A DNA stretch of 64,000 nt from DASUGC01 sp035606665. GTDB lineage: Bacteria > Acidobacteriota > Vicinamibacteria > Vicinamibacterales > SCN-69-37. Of this stretch, positions 49,164 through 57,379 are shown piece after piece; the stretch's first letter is position 1; each line of letters starts with the position of its first letter. The notes beneath the pieces were generated by a model, which was given only the letters and a program-made list of their open reading frames with translations, was not told the origin of the DNA and searched no databases. The position numbers and the translations under genes were made by a program. The DNA is taken from positions 1-64,000 of the forward strand of contig DATNEY010000039.1 of assembly GCA_035606665.1 (NCBI GenBank), in the 5' to 3' direction.

Positions 49164-49739
49164 TTACTCGTCTTCCGCGCGATTGAAGACGTTCATCGTC
49201 TTCGCCACACCGTCGGCAATCCACGTTTCGACGGCATCGGCCGCCCGGGCAATCGCGGCTTCAATCCCGGGCTGTTCTTCCGGCTCGAACCTGGCGAGCA
49301 CGTGATCGCCAAGTTCGCGCCTGACGTCTCCGCGGCCCACGCCGATCCGGAGCCGCGGATAATCAATCGTCCCGAGCACCTCGGCCACGGACCTCAGTCC
49401 ATTGTGGCCACCCTCGGTGCCGGTCGCGCGAACCCGCAATCTACCAAGCGGCAGGTTCACGTCGTCGCACACAATCAACAGGTCCGGTGTCTCGATCCGG
49501 TAGTACCGCGCGAGACCCGCGACCGCGCCGCCGCTCAGGTTCATGAACGTGAGCGGCTTCATCACCAGCACATCGTCTCCGTCCGCGCGCCGCCATCGGG
49601 CGAACACCGCATCGACGGGCGCGGCTAAGTACTCGAGCCGATGCTCGGTGGCCAGCAAATCTACGACGTCGAATCCGACGTTGTGACGTGTTCCCCGGTA
49701 TTGCTTCCCGGGATTGCCTAGCCCCGCGACCAGCTTCAT
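49164..49739 (-). CDS. pth: Peptidyl-tRNA hydrolase
   Basis: The start is the ATG at 49739 (MKLVAGLGNPGKQYRGTRHN). The 191-residue enzyme has the catalytic His in TRHNVGF, the Asn-containing MKPLTFMNLSG, and EGGHNGLRS. It recycles peptidyl-tRNA dropped from ribosomes. It follows rplY by 5 bp, and the same pair is adjacent to prs and ispE. Confidence 0.95.
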   Translation of the reverse strand: MKLVAGLGNPGKQYRGTRHNVGFDVVDLLATEHRLEYLAAPVDAVFARWRRADGDDVLVMKPLTFMNLSGGAVAGLARYYRIETPDLLIVCDDVNLPLGRLRVRATGTEGGHNGLRSVAEVLGTIDYPRLRIGVGRGDVRRELGDHVLARFEPEEQPGIEAAIARAADAVETWIADGVAKTMNVFNRAEDE

Positions 49740-49744
49740 GCTGG

Positions 49745-50413
49745 CTACTTCTCTTCGTCGGCCTTCTCGACCTTGCCCTTCTTGATGACCTCGGGCTCGG
49801 CCGGCGCCGTCGGCGCCGCAGCCGCGGCCGCGTCGGCCGCCACCGGCTCGGGCTCGGCCTTCGGCGCAATCACGTGGACGATCAGCATGTCGGGATCGCT
49901 GATGGCCTTCCACTTGCCGCCGGTCTGAAGGTCGCGCACGCGCACGCCGTCGTGCAGCATCAACTCGGTCACATCGACGGTGATGTACTCCGGGATGTCC
50001 GCAGGCAGACATTCCATCACCACTTCGCGATGGACGAAGTCGACGATGCCGCCCTGCTCCTTGATGCCCTTGGCCACGCCGGCCAGGTGCACGGGTACCG
50101 TAACGCGCAGGACCTTGTCCATGGCGACACGGTAGAAGTCTGCGTGCAGCAACTCGCGCTCGACCGGGTGAATCTGGAACTCCTTCACCAGCACGCGCGC
50201 GTCGCCACCGCCGTCGATCTTGAGCGAGATGAGGGTGTTCGCGCCGGACTCGGAGTGGAGGATGTGGAGCAAGGCATTCGGGTCGACGGTCACCGGCTGG
50301 GCGTCATGTTTCTCGCCATAGACGACGGCCGGGATCTGGCCCTCGCGGCGGATACGTCCCGCTTCGTTCTTGCCGAACCGTTTGCGGCTGGTGGCTTCGA
50401 GTGTCGCGTCCAT
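49745..50413 (-). CDS. rplY: 50S ribosomal protein L25 (Ctc/TL5 form)
   Basis: The 222-residue protein has the N-terminal 5S rRNA-binding domain (MDATLEATSRKRFGKNEAGR) and a C-terminal beta domain (MDKVLRVTVPVHL, VECLPADIPEYITVDV), i.e. the long TL5 form. It ends with an Ala/Pro/Glu-rich tail of about 40 residues. It binds the 5S rRNA on the central protuberance. Confidence 0.93.
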   Translation of the reverse strand: MDATLEATSRKRFGKNEAGRIRREGQIPAVVYGEKHDAQPVTVDPNALLHILHSESGANTLISLKIDGGGDARVLVKEFQIHPVERELLHADFYRVAMDKVLRVTVPVHLAGVAKGIKEQGGIVDFVHREVVMECLPADIPEYITVDVTELMLHDGVRVRDLQTGGKWKAISDPDMLIVHVIAPKAEPEPVAADAAAAAAPTAPAEPEVIKKGKVEKADEEK

Positions 50414-50425
50414 GATCAGGTTCCT

Positions 50426-51364
50426 CTAAACGAAAAGCTTCGAGACCGATGTTTCTTCGTGGATGCTGCGGATGGCCTGCGCGAGCAAGCGCGCCACTGA
50501 CAGCACCACGACCTTGTCGGATGCCCCGCTCCGGCGGGGAATCGTGTTCGTCACCACGAGCTTGTCGATCGGCGACTTCTCGATGCGCTCCATCGCCGGA
50601 CCGGACAGGACGCCGTGCACGGCGGCCGCGAGGACGCGGCTCGCGCCGTTGTCGACGAGCGCCTGCGCGGCCTTCTGAATCGTGCCGGCCGTGTCGATGA
50701 TGTCGTCCGCGATCACGCAGACGCGCCCCTTCACGTCGCCGACGACGTTCATGACTTCGGCGGTGCCGTCTTCACTGCGGCGCTTGTCGATGATCGCGAG
50801 TTCCGCGTCGAGCCGCTTCGCGTACGCGCGCGCGCGCTCGGCGCCGCCGACGTCGGGTGACACGATCGTGAGCCCGTCGTAGTTCTGCCGCGCGAGGTAC
50901 TCGATGATGACCGGCGCCGCGAACAGGTGGTCGACCGGGATGTCGAAGAAGCCCTGAATCTGCGCCTTGTGCAGATCCATCGTAAGCACCCGGTTCGTTC
51001 CCGCCGCACCCAGCAGATTGGCCATCAGCTTCGCCGAGATCGGGACGCGCGGCTTGTCCTTGCGGTCCTGCCTGGCGTAGCCGTAGTACGGAATGACCGC
51101 GGTGATGCGCGACGCCGACGAGCGCCGGAACGCGTCCATCATCACGCAGAGCTCGACGAGGTGCTCATCGACGGGAGGGCAAGTCGGCTGGACGATGAAC
51201 ACGTCAGTGCCGCGGATGTTCTCGTCGATTTGGAACGAGACTTCCGTGTCGGGAAAACGATGCAGGCGGGCCGCTCCGAGGGAAATGCCGAGGTTCTCGG
51301 CTATCTCCTTCGCCAGTGCGGGATGCGCACTCCCTGAGAAAATTTTGAGTTGCCCGTGGTTCAT
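50426..51364 (-). CDS. prs: Ribose-phosphate pyrophosphokinase
   Basis: The 312-residue enzyme has the N-terminal regulatory fold (KIFSGSAHPALAKEIAENLG) and the PRPP-binding site (CVIADDIIDTAGTI), with the flexible loop RRSEDGTAEVMN. It makes PRPP from ribose 5-phosphate and ATP for purine, pyrimidine, His and Trp synthesis. It lies 16 bp after tRNA-Gln and 12 bp before rplY. Confidence 0.96.
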   Translation of the reverse strand: MNHGQLKIFSGSAHPALAKEIAENLGISLGAARLHRFPDTEVSFQIDENIRGTDVFIVQPTCPPVDEHLVELCVMMDAFRRSSASRITAVIPYYGYARQDRKDKPRVPISAKLMANLLGAAGTNRVLTMDLHKAQIQGFFDIPVDHLFAAPVIIEYLARQNYDGLTIVSPDVGGAERARAYAKRLDAELAIIDKRRSEDGTAEVMNVVGDVKGRVCVIADDIIDTAGTIQKAAQALVDNGASRVLAAAVHGVLSGPAMERIEKSPIDKLVVTNTIPRRSGASDKVVVLSVARLLAQAIRSIHEETSVSKLFV

Positions 51365-51380
51365 CTCAGTCGGTGTAAAT

Positions 51381-51455
51381 GGTTGGGGCGGAAGGATTCG
51401 AACCTTCGAATACGGGATCCAAAGTCCCGCGCCTTACCGCTTGGCCACGCCCCAT
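51381..51455 (-). tRNA. tRNA-Gln (TTG)
   Basis: 75-nt cloverleaf: acceptor TGGGGCG with CGCCCCA, anticodon stem CGGGA/TCCCG with loop CTTTGGA giving TTG, T-loop TTCGAAT, discriminator A and encoded CCA. The same position between ispE and prs is occupied by a tRNA-Gln in many bacteria. Confidence 0.96.
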
Positions 51456-51481
51456 CTAGTGGGCGCAAACACGGGAGTGTA

Positions 51482-52375
51482 TCACAGGCGAATGCGGCGA
51501 CCGGCCTCCTGGCGGGTCATCGTGCGCGTGAGCAGCACCAGCCAGTCGGGACGGGCCAAGCGTTTTGCCGCGCGATTCGCCACTGTTTCGGGGAAAACGG
51601 CGTAAACCGACGAACCACTGCCGGACATGGCGGCGGCGAGCGCGCCCTCACGAACGCAGGCGTCGATCATCTCCGTGATCCCGGCTTGCCGCCGTGCCAC
51701 CGGCGCCTCGAGGTCGTTTGCCAGAGAAACCGGTCCGGTCGACCACCCGATGTCTAACTCCCGCGGCTGGCGCTCGCCACTGGCGGGGAGGCCCGCGGTC
51801 CGATCCTCGTCGAGCCATCGGTACGCTTCCGACGTGGACACGCCGAACGAAGGCTTGATCACCACAATCCCCATCCGCCTGGCGTCGTCAACCGGATACA
51901 CCTCATCACCGCGGCCGACGCAGAGCGCGGTACCGCACTGAAGAAAGAATGGCACGTCGGCCCCGAGCGTCGCCGCAATCCGCATTAGTTCATGACGCGG
52001 CCGCCGGAGATCCCAGATGGAATTGAGACCGATGAGCGCCGCCGCCGCGTCGGCGCTGCCGCCACCAAGCCCTGCGGCCGACGGGATCACCTTGTCGAGC
52101 CTGACGTGGACGTTCTGTGGCTTGTCGGTCCGTCCCCCGGCGCGCCAGAGCGCGTCGGCGGCCTTCCAGACCAGGTTCGACTCATCCACCGGGACACCCG
52201 GCGCGCGGCACTGCAACGCGAACGGCCCCCGGCGCGGCGTGAACGTGAGCGTGTCAGACAGCCCGATGGACTGCATGAGCGTCCGCACGTCATGGTAGCC
52301 ATCGGTCTGCCTCGCGCCTACGCGAAGCATCAGATTGACCTTGGCCGTGGGCCGCAATACCAGAGCGCGCGCCAC
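51482..52375 (-). CDS. ispE: 4-diphosphocytidyl-2-C-methylerythritol kinase
   Basis: The start is the GTG at 52375 (VARALVLRPTAKVNLMLRVG), which shares one base with the stop of the preceding lipoprotein gene. The 297-residue GHMP kinase has PTAKVNL, the ATP-binding VIPSAAGLGGGSADAAA and a C-terminal AAAMSGSGSSVYAVF. It phosphorylates CDP-methylerythritol, between the two activities of IspDF. A frame upstream to 52552 is a shadow. Confidence 0.93.
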   Translation of the reverse strand: MARALVLRPTAKVNLMLRVGARQTDGYHDVRTLMQSIGLSDTLTFTPRRGPFALQCRAPGVPVDESNLVWKAADALWRAGGRTDKPQNVHVRLDKVIPSAAGLGGGSADAAAALIGLNSIWDLRRPRHELMRIAATLGADVPFFLQCGTALCVGRGDEVYPVDDARRMGIVVIKPSFGVSTSEAYRWLDEDRTAGLPASGERQPRELDIGWSTGPVSLANDLEAPVARRQAGITEMIDACVREGALAAAMSGSGSSVYAVFPETVANRAAKRLARPDWLVLLTRTMTRQEAGRRIRL

Positions 52376-53157
52376 TACGGCTGCTTTCTCCACGTTCCGC
52401 CGCGCAACTCTTCGAGGGTCATGGCCTCGGCGGAAGCGGCACCCGCGGGTGCGCTGAACACGGACGGCGGCAGGGCCTCGTTGAGGCTGACATCGCTCGC
52501 CGACACATCGAGCGATGCCGACGGCTCCCGCCCTGGTATCGATCGAATCCACAGTTTGTCGGGCGAGTTCGTGGTTTTCCAGGAGTACTTCACGGTAAAG
52601 CCATCGGCCTCGGAGGCGAACGTCCGCCAGCCCTCCGCGCCGCGCTTCAGGAACACCCGCGTGTCTGACGTCTGCACGGACACGAGTCCAGCGTGGCTCC
52701 CTGCGGACGTGATCTCGAACGCGCGCGTACCACAGCCCGAGAGAATGGACAGCAACCGATCGGGCGGAATCGCTACGCCAAGGATGGCCTCGATGATGTC
52801 ACTGGCCGCCGCGCGCACAGCGCGATTCTCCCGCCGAAGCCAGAGCGTCGCCTGCGAAGGGGTCCCCGCCAGGACGAAGATCGGCTGGCCGGAAAACGTG
52901 GCGCCCATATAGATGTTGGAAGACGTGACCGCGGTCTCGATCGAGAGCCGCCCCCAGATGCGATGGCCCACCGCGCGCCCTCCCACTCGGAGTGTCGCCG
53001 CGTACGAGCGAGCGCTGCGGCAGGTGTTGGTCGCCTCGGCCCATGCAGGGGTCGCGTCGACCGGCGCACCAGGGCCCGCGGGTGGGATGAAGACCGCGGG
53101 GCCGCACGCTCCCGCGGCCAGCACGAACGCGGTGGCCAGGGCTGCGCGGCGGATCAC
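52375..53157 (-). CDS. Lipoprotein in the LolB position (DUF4292-like)
   Basis: The 260-residue protein has a lipobox (LAAGAC, cysteine 18) and a mostly beta-rich body. It is the immediate upstream neighbour of ispE, the position LolB takes in gammaproteobacteria (lolB-ispE-prs). The sequence is too divergent for me to call LolB; an outer-membrane lipoprotein of the LolA/LolB or DUF4292 kind is likely. It overlaps the TPR gene stop as ATGA. Confidence 0.65.
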   Translation of the reverse strand: MIRRAALATAFVLAAGACGPAVFIPPAGPGAPVDATPAWAEATNTCRSARSYAATLRVGGRAVGHRIWGRLSIETAVTSSNIYMGATFSGQPIFVLAGTPSQATLWLRRENRAVRAAASDIIEAILGVAIPPDRLLSILSGCGTRAFEITSAGSHAGLVSVQTSDTRVFLKRGAEGWRTFASEADGFTVKYSWKTTNSPDKLWIRSIPGREPSASLDVSASDVSLNEALPPSVFSAPAGAASAEAMTLEELRGGTWRKQP

Positions 53158-53960
53158 TTCCCCGCCAGTTCCCGGGCGCGGTCTCGCTTGCGCTGAACCT
53201 CTGCGGGATCGAACACGGTTCGGTCACCCGCGAGGGCGCGGTCGAAAGCGTCCGCCGCTTCCTTGTATTTCTTCAGCTGGAAGTACTGATCGCCGAGCTT
53301 GACGAGCGCGGTCGCCTGGCGCCCACGATAGGTGCGCCCGCGCGGCCCCATCTCGACGACCTCGGACCATGCACCGGCGGCGTCTTCCCATTTCCCGAGT
53401 TGTTCCGCGGATTCCGCAAGGAGGAGCAGCGCTTCAGGGTAGCCGGGCTGCTCTGACAGGAACTTCTTGATTGTCGCGAGGGCTTTCTCGTGCTGTCCCG
53501 TCTTCGCGTACAGGCGCCCGAGCGTGAGCTCCGCGGACAAATCGACGAACGAGTCCGCCAGTACCTGCTCGAGATGGCGAATGGCCTCCGCGTTCATCAT
53601 GCCGGCCGTTGAGGCGTAGCCCGGATCGCTTGCGACGGCAGCCTTGACGAACCCGAGAATGCGGTGCGCCTCGCGATTCTTCGGCTCGATTCCCAGGGCC
53701 GCTTCGGCGGCCGTCACCGCTTCGGCAGCCCGGCCTTCGCGCGCATACACGCCGGCGAGCTCGGCTTGAATCTCCGCCGCTTTCGGCAGCAGCGTGAGGG
53801 CGCGGCGCAGCGACGCAATCGCCTCGCTGACGTTGCCGTCGGATTCGAGACGCCGGCTCTGGAGAAACAGGAAGTAGGCTTCGGCGGCGGGATCAACCGC
53901 CTGCGCCGGCGCGGGCGCCTGAAGCACTATCGCGCCTGCAAGAATGAGTGCTGGTGACAT
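53154..53960 (-). CDS. Exported tetratricopeptide-repeat protein
   Basis: The 268-residue protein has a short signal peptide (MSPALILAGAIVLQAPAPAQA) and at least five TPR-like pairs (for example SEAIASLRRALTLLPKAAEI, AEAVTAAEAALGIEPKNREA, EKALATIKKFLSEQPGYPEA). It may scaffold outer-membrane or lipoprotein assembly with the adjacent lipoprotein; this is suggested only by context. Its start is 29 bp from the divergent Trm112 gene with a shared -10 box. Confidence 0.75.
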   Translation of the reverse strand: MSPALILAGAIVLQAPAPAQAVDPAAEAYFLFLQSRRLESDGNVSEAIASLRRALTLLPKAAEIQAELAGVYAREGRAAEAVTAAEAALGIEPKNREAHRILGFVKAAVASDPGYASTAGMMNAEAIRHLEQVLADSFVDLSAELTLGRLYAKTGQHEKALATIKKFLSEQPGYPEALLLLAESAEQLGKWEDAAGAWSEVVEMGPRGRTYRGRQATALVKLGDQYFQLKKYKEAADAFDRALAGDRTVFDPAEVQRKRDRARELAGK

Positions 53961-53975
53961 GAAGGACCCACGACG

Positions 53976-53983
53976 ATTATAGT
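53976..53983. promoter_or_regulatory. Shared -10 of a bidirectional promoter
   Basis: The 8 bp ATTATAGT give TATAAT on the minus strand (53976-53981, serving the TPR gene) and TATAGT on the plus strand (53978-53983, serving the Trm112 gene). A plus-strand -35-like GTGACA lies at 53954-53959, 18 bp upstream. The plus-strand start would fall near the ATG at 53990, suggesting a leaderless mRNA. The minus-strand -35 is weak. Confidence 0.45.
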
Positions 53984-53989
53984 GCGGGC

Positions 53990-54160
53990 ATGCCAGTTGA
54001 TCAGGCGCTCCTCGACATCCTTGTGTGCCCTGCGTGCAAGAAGCCGGTGCGCCTCGTCAAGGACGGCGCGGGTCTCAAGTGCGATGCGTGCCGCCGGACG
54101 TATCCCATCAAGGATGACATCCCCGTGATGTTGATCGACGAGGCCACCATCGACGCGTGA
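53990..54160 (+). CDS. Trm112-like zinc-ribbon protein (YcaR/UPF0434 type)
   Basis: The 56-residue protein MPVDQALLDILVCPACKKPV has a CPAC and a CDAC pair and ends in YPIKDDIPVMLIDEATIDA. It matches the small Trm112/YcaR family, zinc-ribbon partners of methyltransferases; in enterobacteria ycaR is beside kdsB and lpxK. It lies 7 bp before the heptosyltransferase gene. Confidence 0.88.
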   Translation: MPVDQALLDILVCPACKKPVRLVKDGAGLKCDACRRTYPIKDDIPVMLIDEATIDA

Positions 54161-54167
54161 TGCGGCC

Positions 54168-55238
54168 TTGACGATCCTGCTCGTGCGGCCCCGGCTCATC
54201 GGGGACGTGCTTCTCACGACTCCCCTCGTCCGGGCGCTTCGGCGCCGTTACCCGGAAGCGACTCTGCTCTATCTTGTCGAAGCCATGGCGGCGCCGATCG
54301 TGCGCGCGAACCCCCACGTGTCTGAGACCATCGTGATCACGCATCGCAGGGGCTGGCGGCGAATCGCCGAGGACTGGTCGATCGCACGCCGCCTTCGCGC
54401 ACGTCGCATCGACGTGGCCCTCGATCTTCACGGGGGCCCACGAAGCTCGTGGCTGACCTTTGCATCACGCGCGAAGATGCGCGTGGGCTACGATGTGTCC
54501 GGCCGGGGGTGGATGTACACCCATCTGGTGCCGCGGCCTCGCGGATACGCGCCGCGGCACTCGGTTCTGAATCAATGGGATCTGCTGGCGCCGGTGGATT
54601 CCGCGTTCCTGAGCCCGCCGGATCCGGATCGCGACCGGCTGGAGATGCCGGTCGAAGACGCTGCCCGGGGCGCGATTCGGGCACGGTTGACGTCGCACGG
54701 TGTTCGCGACGCGGACGCCGTGATCGTGATGCATGTCGGCGCCGGCAACGACTTCCGCCGCTGGCCTGCGGCGTCCTTCGCCGAGGTTGCGGCGGCGCTC
54801 GCGCGCGAGGGGCGAGGCCGGGCGCTCGTGGTCGTTGGTGCGGCCGGGGACACGCCGACGATCCGCGAAGTCGCGTCGCATGCCGGGCGGGCGGCCGGCG
54901 AAGACGTACGAGTGGTTGAAGCGGTCGATTGGCCGCTGACGGAGCTTCGAGCGCTGATGGATCGAGCGTCCTTGTTTGTCGGCGGTGACAGCGGCCCGAT
55001 GCACATCGCCGCGGCTGCCGACGTCCCCATCGTCGCCCTGTTCGGCCCGACGCTGCCGGTGCATTGGGCGCCGTGGAGACCTGCGAGACTGCCGTTCGTC
55101 GCGATCGAACCCGGTCCGCTCGGTTGCCGGCCCTGCGATCAACGCGTCTGCGAGCCGGGCGATTTCAGGTGCCTGCGAAGCACTGTTCCCGGGCGCGTCA
55201 TCGAGGCCGCGACCCGAGTGCTGGAGAAGGCCTCATGA
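54168..55238 (+). CDS. Glycosyltransferase family 9 protein (LPS heptosyltransferase-like)
   Basis: The 356-residue GT-B enzyme starts with TTG at 54168 (MTILLVRPRLIGDVLLTTPL). It carries the ADP-heptose-binding region FVGGDSGPMHIAAAADVPIVALFGP, DLHGGPRSSW and MHVGAGND. It would add heptose or a related sugar to lipid A-core. It is coupled to the O-antigen ligase gene by a 4-bp overlap. Confidence 0.85.
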   Translation: MTILLVRPRLIGDVLLTTPLVRALRRRYPEATLLYLVEAMAAPIVRANPHVSETIVITHRRGWRRIAEDWSIARRLRARRIDVALDLHGGPRSSWLTFASRAKMRVGYDVSGRGWMYTHLVPRPRGYAPRHSVLNQWDLLAPVDSAFLSPPDPDRDRLEMPVEDAARGAIRARLTSHGVRDADAVIVMHVGAGNDFRRWPAASFAEVAAALAREGRGRALVVVGAAGDTPTIREVASHAGRAAGEDVRVVEAVDWPLTELRALMDRASLFVGGDSGPMHIAAAADVPIVALFGPTLPVHWAPWRPARLPFVAIEPGPLGCRPCDQRVCEPGDFRCLRSTVPGRVIEAATRVLEKAS

Positions 55239-56404
55239 CCCAGCGCCAGCTCGAACAGGCCGGGTTCGTCTTCATCGCGCTGTCCCTGGGCCTGGTGCAG
55301 CTCAAGTTGCAGCTTGGGCAGGGCGTGTTCTTCACGCTGGCGTCGCTGACCTGGCTCGTTCTCATCATCCGCGACGGACACGCGTGGGACGCCATCAAGC
55401 CCGGCCGCGGAACGCCGTCGTTCTTCTTCCCGCTGCTGCTCTATGCGGCCTGGACGCTCGCGAGCTCGGCCATGTCAGGCAACCCGCAGGCGAGCTTCAT
55501 CGACTCCAAGCAGCTGCTGATGTTCCTGATGGTGCCGGTCGTGGCGCGCTTCTGCGCAGGCGACCGTGCGACGCGCACCGTGGACGTCATCATTGCGATC
55601 GGATCGGCCGGCGCGCTCTGGGGCATCGTGCAGTTTGCGATGCTCGGCTACACCGATCTCGATCATCGGCCGCGCGGCCTGCTCAACCACTGGATGACCT
55701 ATTCCGGCGTGCTCATGCTGGTGTTCTGTGCCGCGGTCGCACGCATGATCTTCAGACCGGCGCGCGTAGCCTGGCCGATGATCGCCGTACCAGCGCTGCT
55801 CGTGGCGCTGGTCGTGACCAATACGCGTAACGCGTGGATCGGAACGTTCCTGGCAGTCCTGGTCCTGGTGGCGATCCGCAACTGGAAACTGCTCCTGGTT
55901 GCGCCGGCGGTCGCCATCATCGCTGTCGTGCTTGCCCCCGGCCTGGTGCAGGAGCGCGTGCGATCGATTGTCAATCCGAACGATCTCGGCAGCCGCGATC
56001 GCATCGTCATGTGGAAGATCGGCCGCGACATGATCCGCGACTACCCCGTATTCGGAGCCGGGCCGGAGCAGATTCAGGTGAAGTACGAAAGCTACCGGCA
56101 GGCGTATCCGGAAGCCGTGAATGCGCGGAACCCGCACCTGCACAACGTGCCCATTCAGATCGCGGCGGAGCGCGGCCTTCCCGCGCTCGTGCTCTGGCTG
56201 TGGTTCGTCGTGATGGCGGCGCGGGACCTGTGGCGCCAGCTCCGCGCGCGCATCGCGCCCGACGTCGCCGCCGCGGGGCTCGCGGCGCTCGTCGCCATGC
56301 TCGCCGCCGGCATGTTCGAGTACAACTTCGGCGACTCGGAGTTTCTGATGCTGTTCCTTGGCATCCTCACGCTGCCGTTTGCGGCTGCGAAGGTAAGGCG
56401 CTGA
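55235..56404 (+). CDS. O-antigen ligase / polymerase-like membrane protein
   Basis: The 389-residue protein starts at the ATG at 55235 (MTQRQLEQAGFVFIAL), overlapping the GT9 stop as ATGA. It has about ten membrane helices and a periplasmic loop (GIGRDMIRDYPVFGAGPEQI in part), with H in NPHLHNVPIQIAAERGLPA, the WaaL/Wzy_C signature. It joins O-antigen or a similar glycan to the lipid A-core, or polymerises it. Frames upstream of 55235 are shadows. Confidence 0.82.
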   Translation: MTQRQLEQAGFVFIALSLGLVQLKLQLGQGVFFTLASLTWLVLIIRDGHAWDAIKPGRGTPSFFFPLLLYAAWTLASSAMSGNPQASFIDSKQLLMFLMVPVVARFCAGDRATRTVDVIIAIGSAGALWGIVQFAMLGYTDLDHRPRGLLNHWMTYSGVLMLVFCAAVARMIFRPARVAWPMIAVPALLVALVVTNTRNAWIGTFLAVLVLVAIRNWKLLLVAPAVAIIAVVLAPGLVQERVRSIVNPNDLGSRDRIVMWKIGRDMIRDYPVFGAGPEQIQVKYESYRQAYPEAVNARNPHLHNVPIQIAAERGLPALVLWLWFVVMAARDLWRQLRARIAPDVAAAGLAALVAMLAAGMFEYNFGDSEFLMLFLGILTLPFAAAKVRR

Positions 56405-56407
56405 CCT

Positions 56408-57379
56408 ATGTCCGCGACTCTGATCAACCGTTTCGCAGGACGGCGCATCGCCGTCATCGGTGACGCGATGCTCGACCACTTCATCGTGGGTCACGTCGAT
56501 CGGATTTCCCCGGAAGCGCCGGTACCGGTGGTTCGGTTTGCCCGTGAGGAACATCGCCTCGGCGGCGCGGCAAATGTGGCCGCCAACGTCGCCGCGCTCG
56601 GCGGCAAGGCTCGCCTCATCGGAGTCACGGGCGTCGACGACGCGGCACGTGCGCTTCGAGCTGAGCTCACGGCTGTGGGTCTCGAGACGGACGGGCTGGT
56701 CGGCGACTCTTCCCGCCCGACGACACGCAAGGTCCGCGTGGTCACCATGCGGAACCAGCAGGTGGCTCGTGTCGACTATGAGACGGACGCGCCGGCCGCA
56801 GGCGATGCGCTCCAGCGGCTGGTGGATGAAATTGGCAAGGCCGCGCGCTCGCACGACGCGCTCGTGCTGTCGGACTACCGCAAAGGAACGATCTGCGCAC
56901 CAGTGATTCAGGCGGCGGCCCGCGCGGCGTCCGAAGCCGGCATTCCGCTCCTCGTGGATCCGAAAGTCGCGCAGGCCGGCCACTATCAGGGTGCGACGCT
57001 GATCACGCCAAACCACCACGAGGCGGAGTTGATGACCCAGACGTCGATCCGGACCGTCGACGATGCGAAGCGCGCCGCCGGCTTGCTGCGCGAACGAACG
57101 GGGGCGAGCGTCATCATTACCTGGGGTGAGCACGGCATGTTCGTCTTCGATCGCGCTGACGAGACTGGCGGAGGGGCGTCGATTCCTGCGGCGGCTCGCG
57201 AAGTCGCGGACGTGACCGGCGCCGGCGACACCGTGATCGCCGTGCTGGCGCTGGGCCTCGCCGCAGGCGCACCACTGCTCGAGGCCGCGCGGCTCGCCAA
57301 CGTCGCCGCCGGGCTCGTCGTCGGACGCTTCGGTCCCGCGGCCATCACGGCCGACGAACTCACACGCGCGGCCGGGTAA
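56408..57379 (+). CDS. rfaE1: D-glycero-beta-D-manno-heptose-7-phosphate kinase
   Basis: The 323-residue PfkB-family kinase (GDAMLDHFIVGHVDRISPEAP in part, HRLGGAANVAANVAALG, DVTGAGDTVIAV) matches the N-terminal domain of HldE. The ADP-transferase half is absent and no rfaE2 is seen nearby. It supplies ADP-heptose precursor for the adjacent heptosyltransferase. It starts 3 bp after the O-antigen ligase gene. Confidence 0.88.
   Translation: MSATLINRFAGRRIAVIGDAMLDHFIVGHVDRISPEAPVPVVRFAREEHRLGGAANVAANVAALGGKARLIGVTGVDDAARALRAELTAVGLETDGLVGDSSRPTTRKVRVVTMRNQQVARVDYETDAPAAGDALQRLVDEIGKAARSHDALVLSDYRKGTICAPVIQAAARAASEAGIPLLVDPKVAQAGHYQGATLITPNHHEAELMTQTSIRTVDDAKRAAGLLRERTGASVIITWGEHGMFVFDRADETGGGASIPAAAREVADVTGAGDTVIAVLALGLAAGAPLLEAARLANVAAGLVVGRFGPAAITADELTRAAG

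Noticed and set aside
49740..50012. Extension of pth over rplY
   Set aside because: The canonical Pth start MKLVAGLGNPG is at 49739; the rest is a shadow of rplY.
52375..53157. Calling the lipoprotein LolB
   Set aside because: Only the position and lipobox support it; the sequence similarity is too weak by eye.
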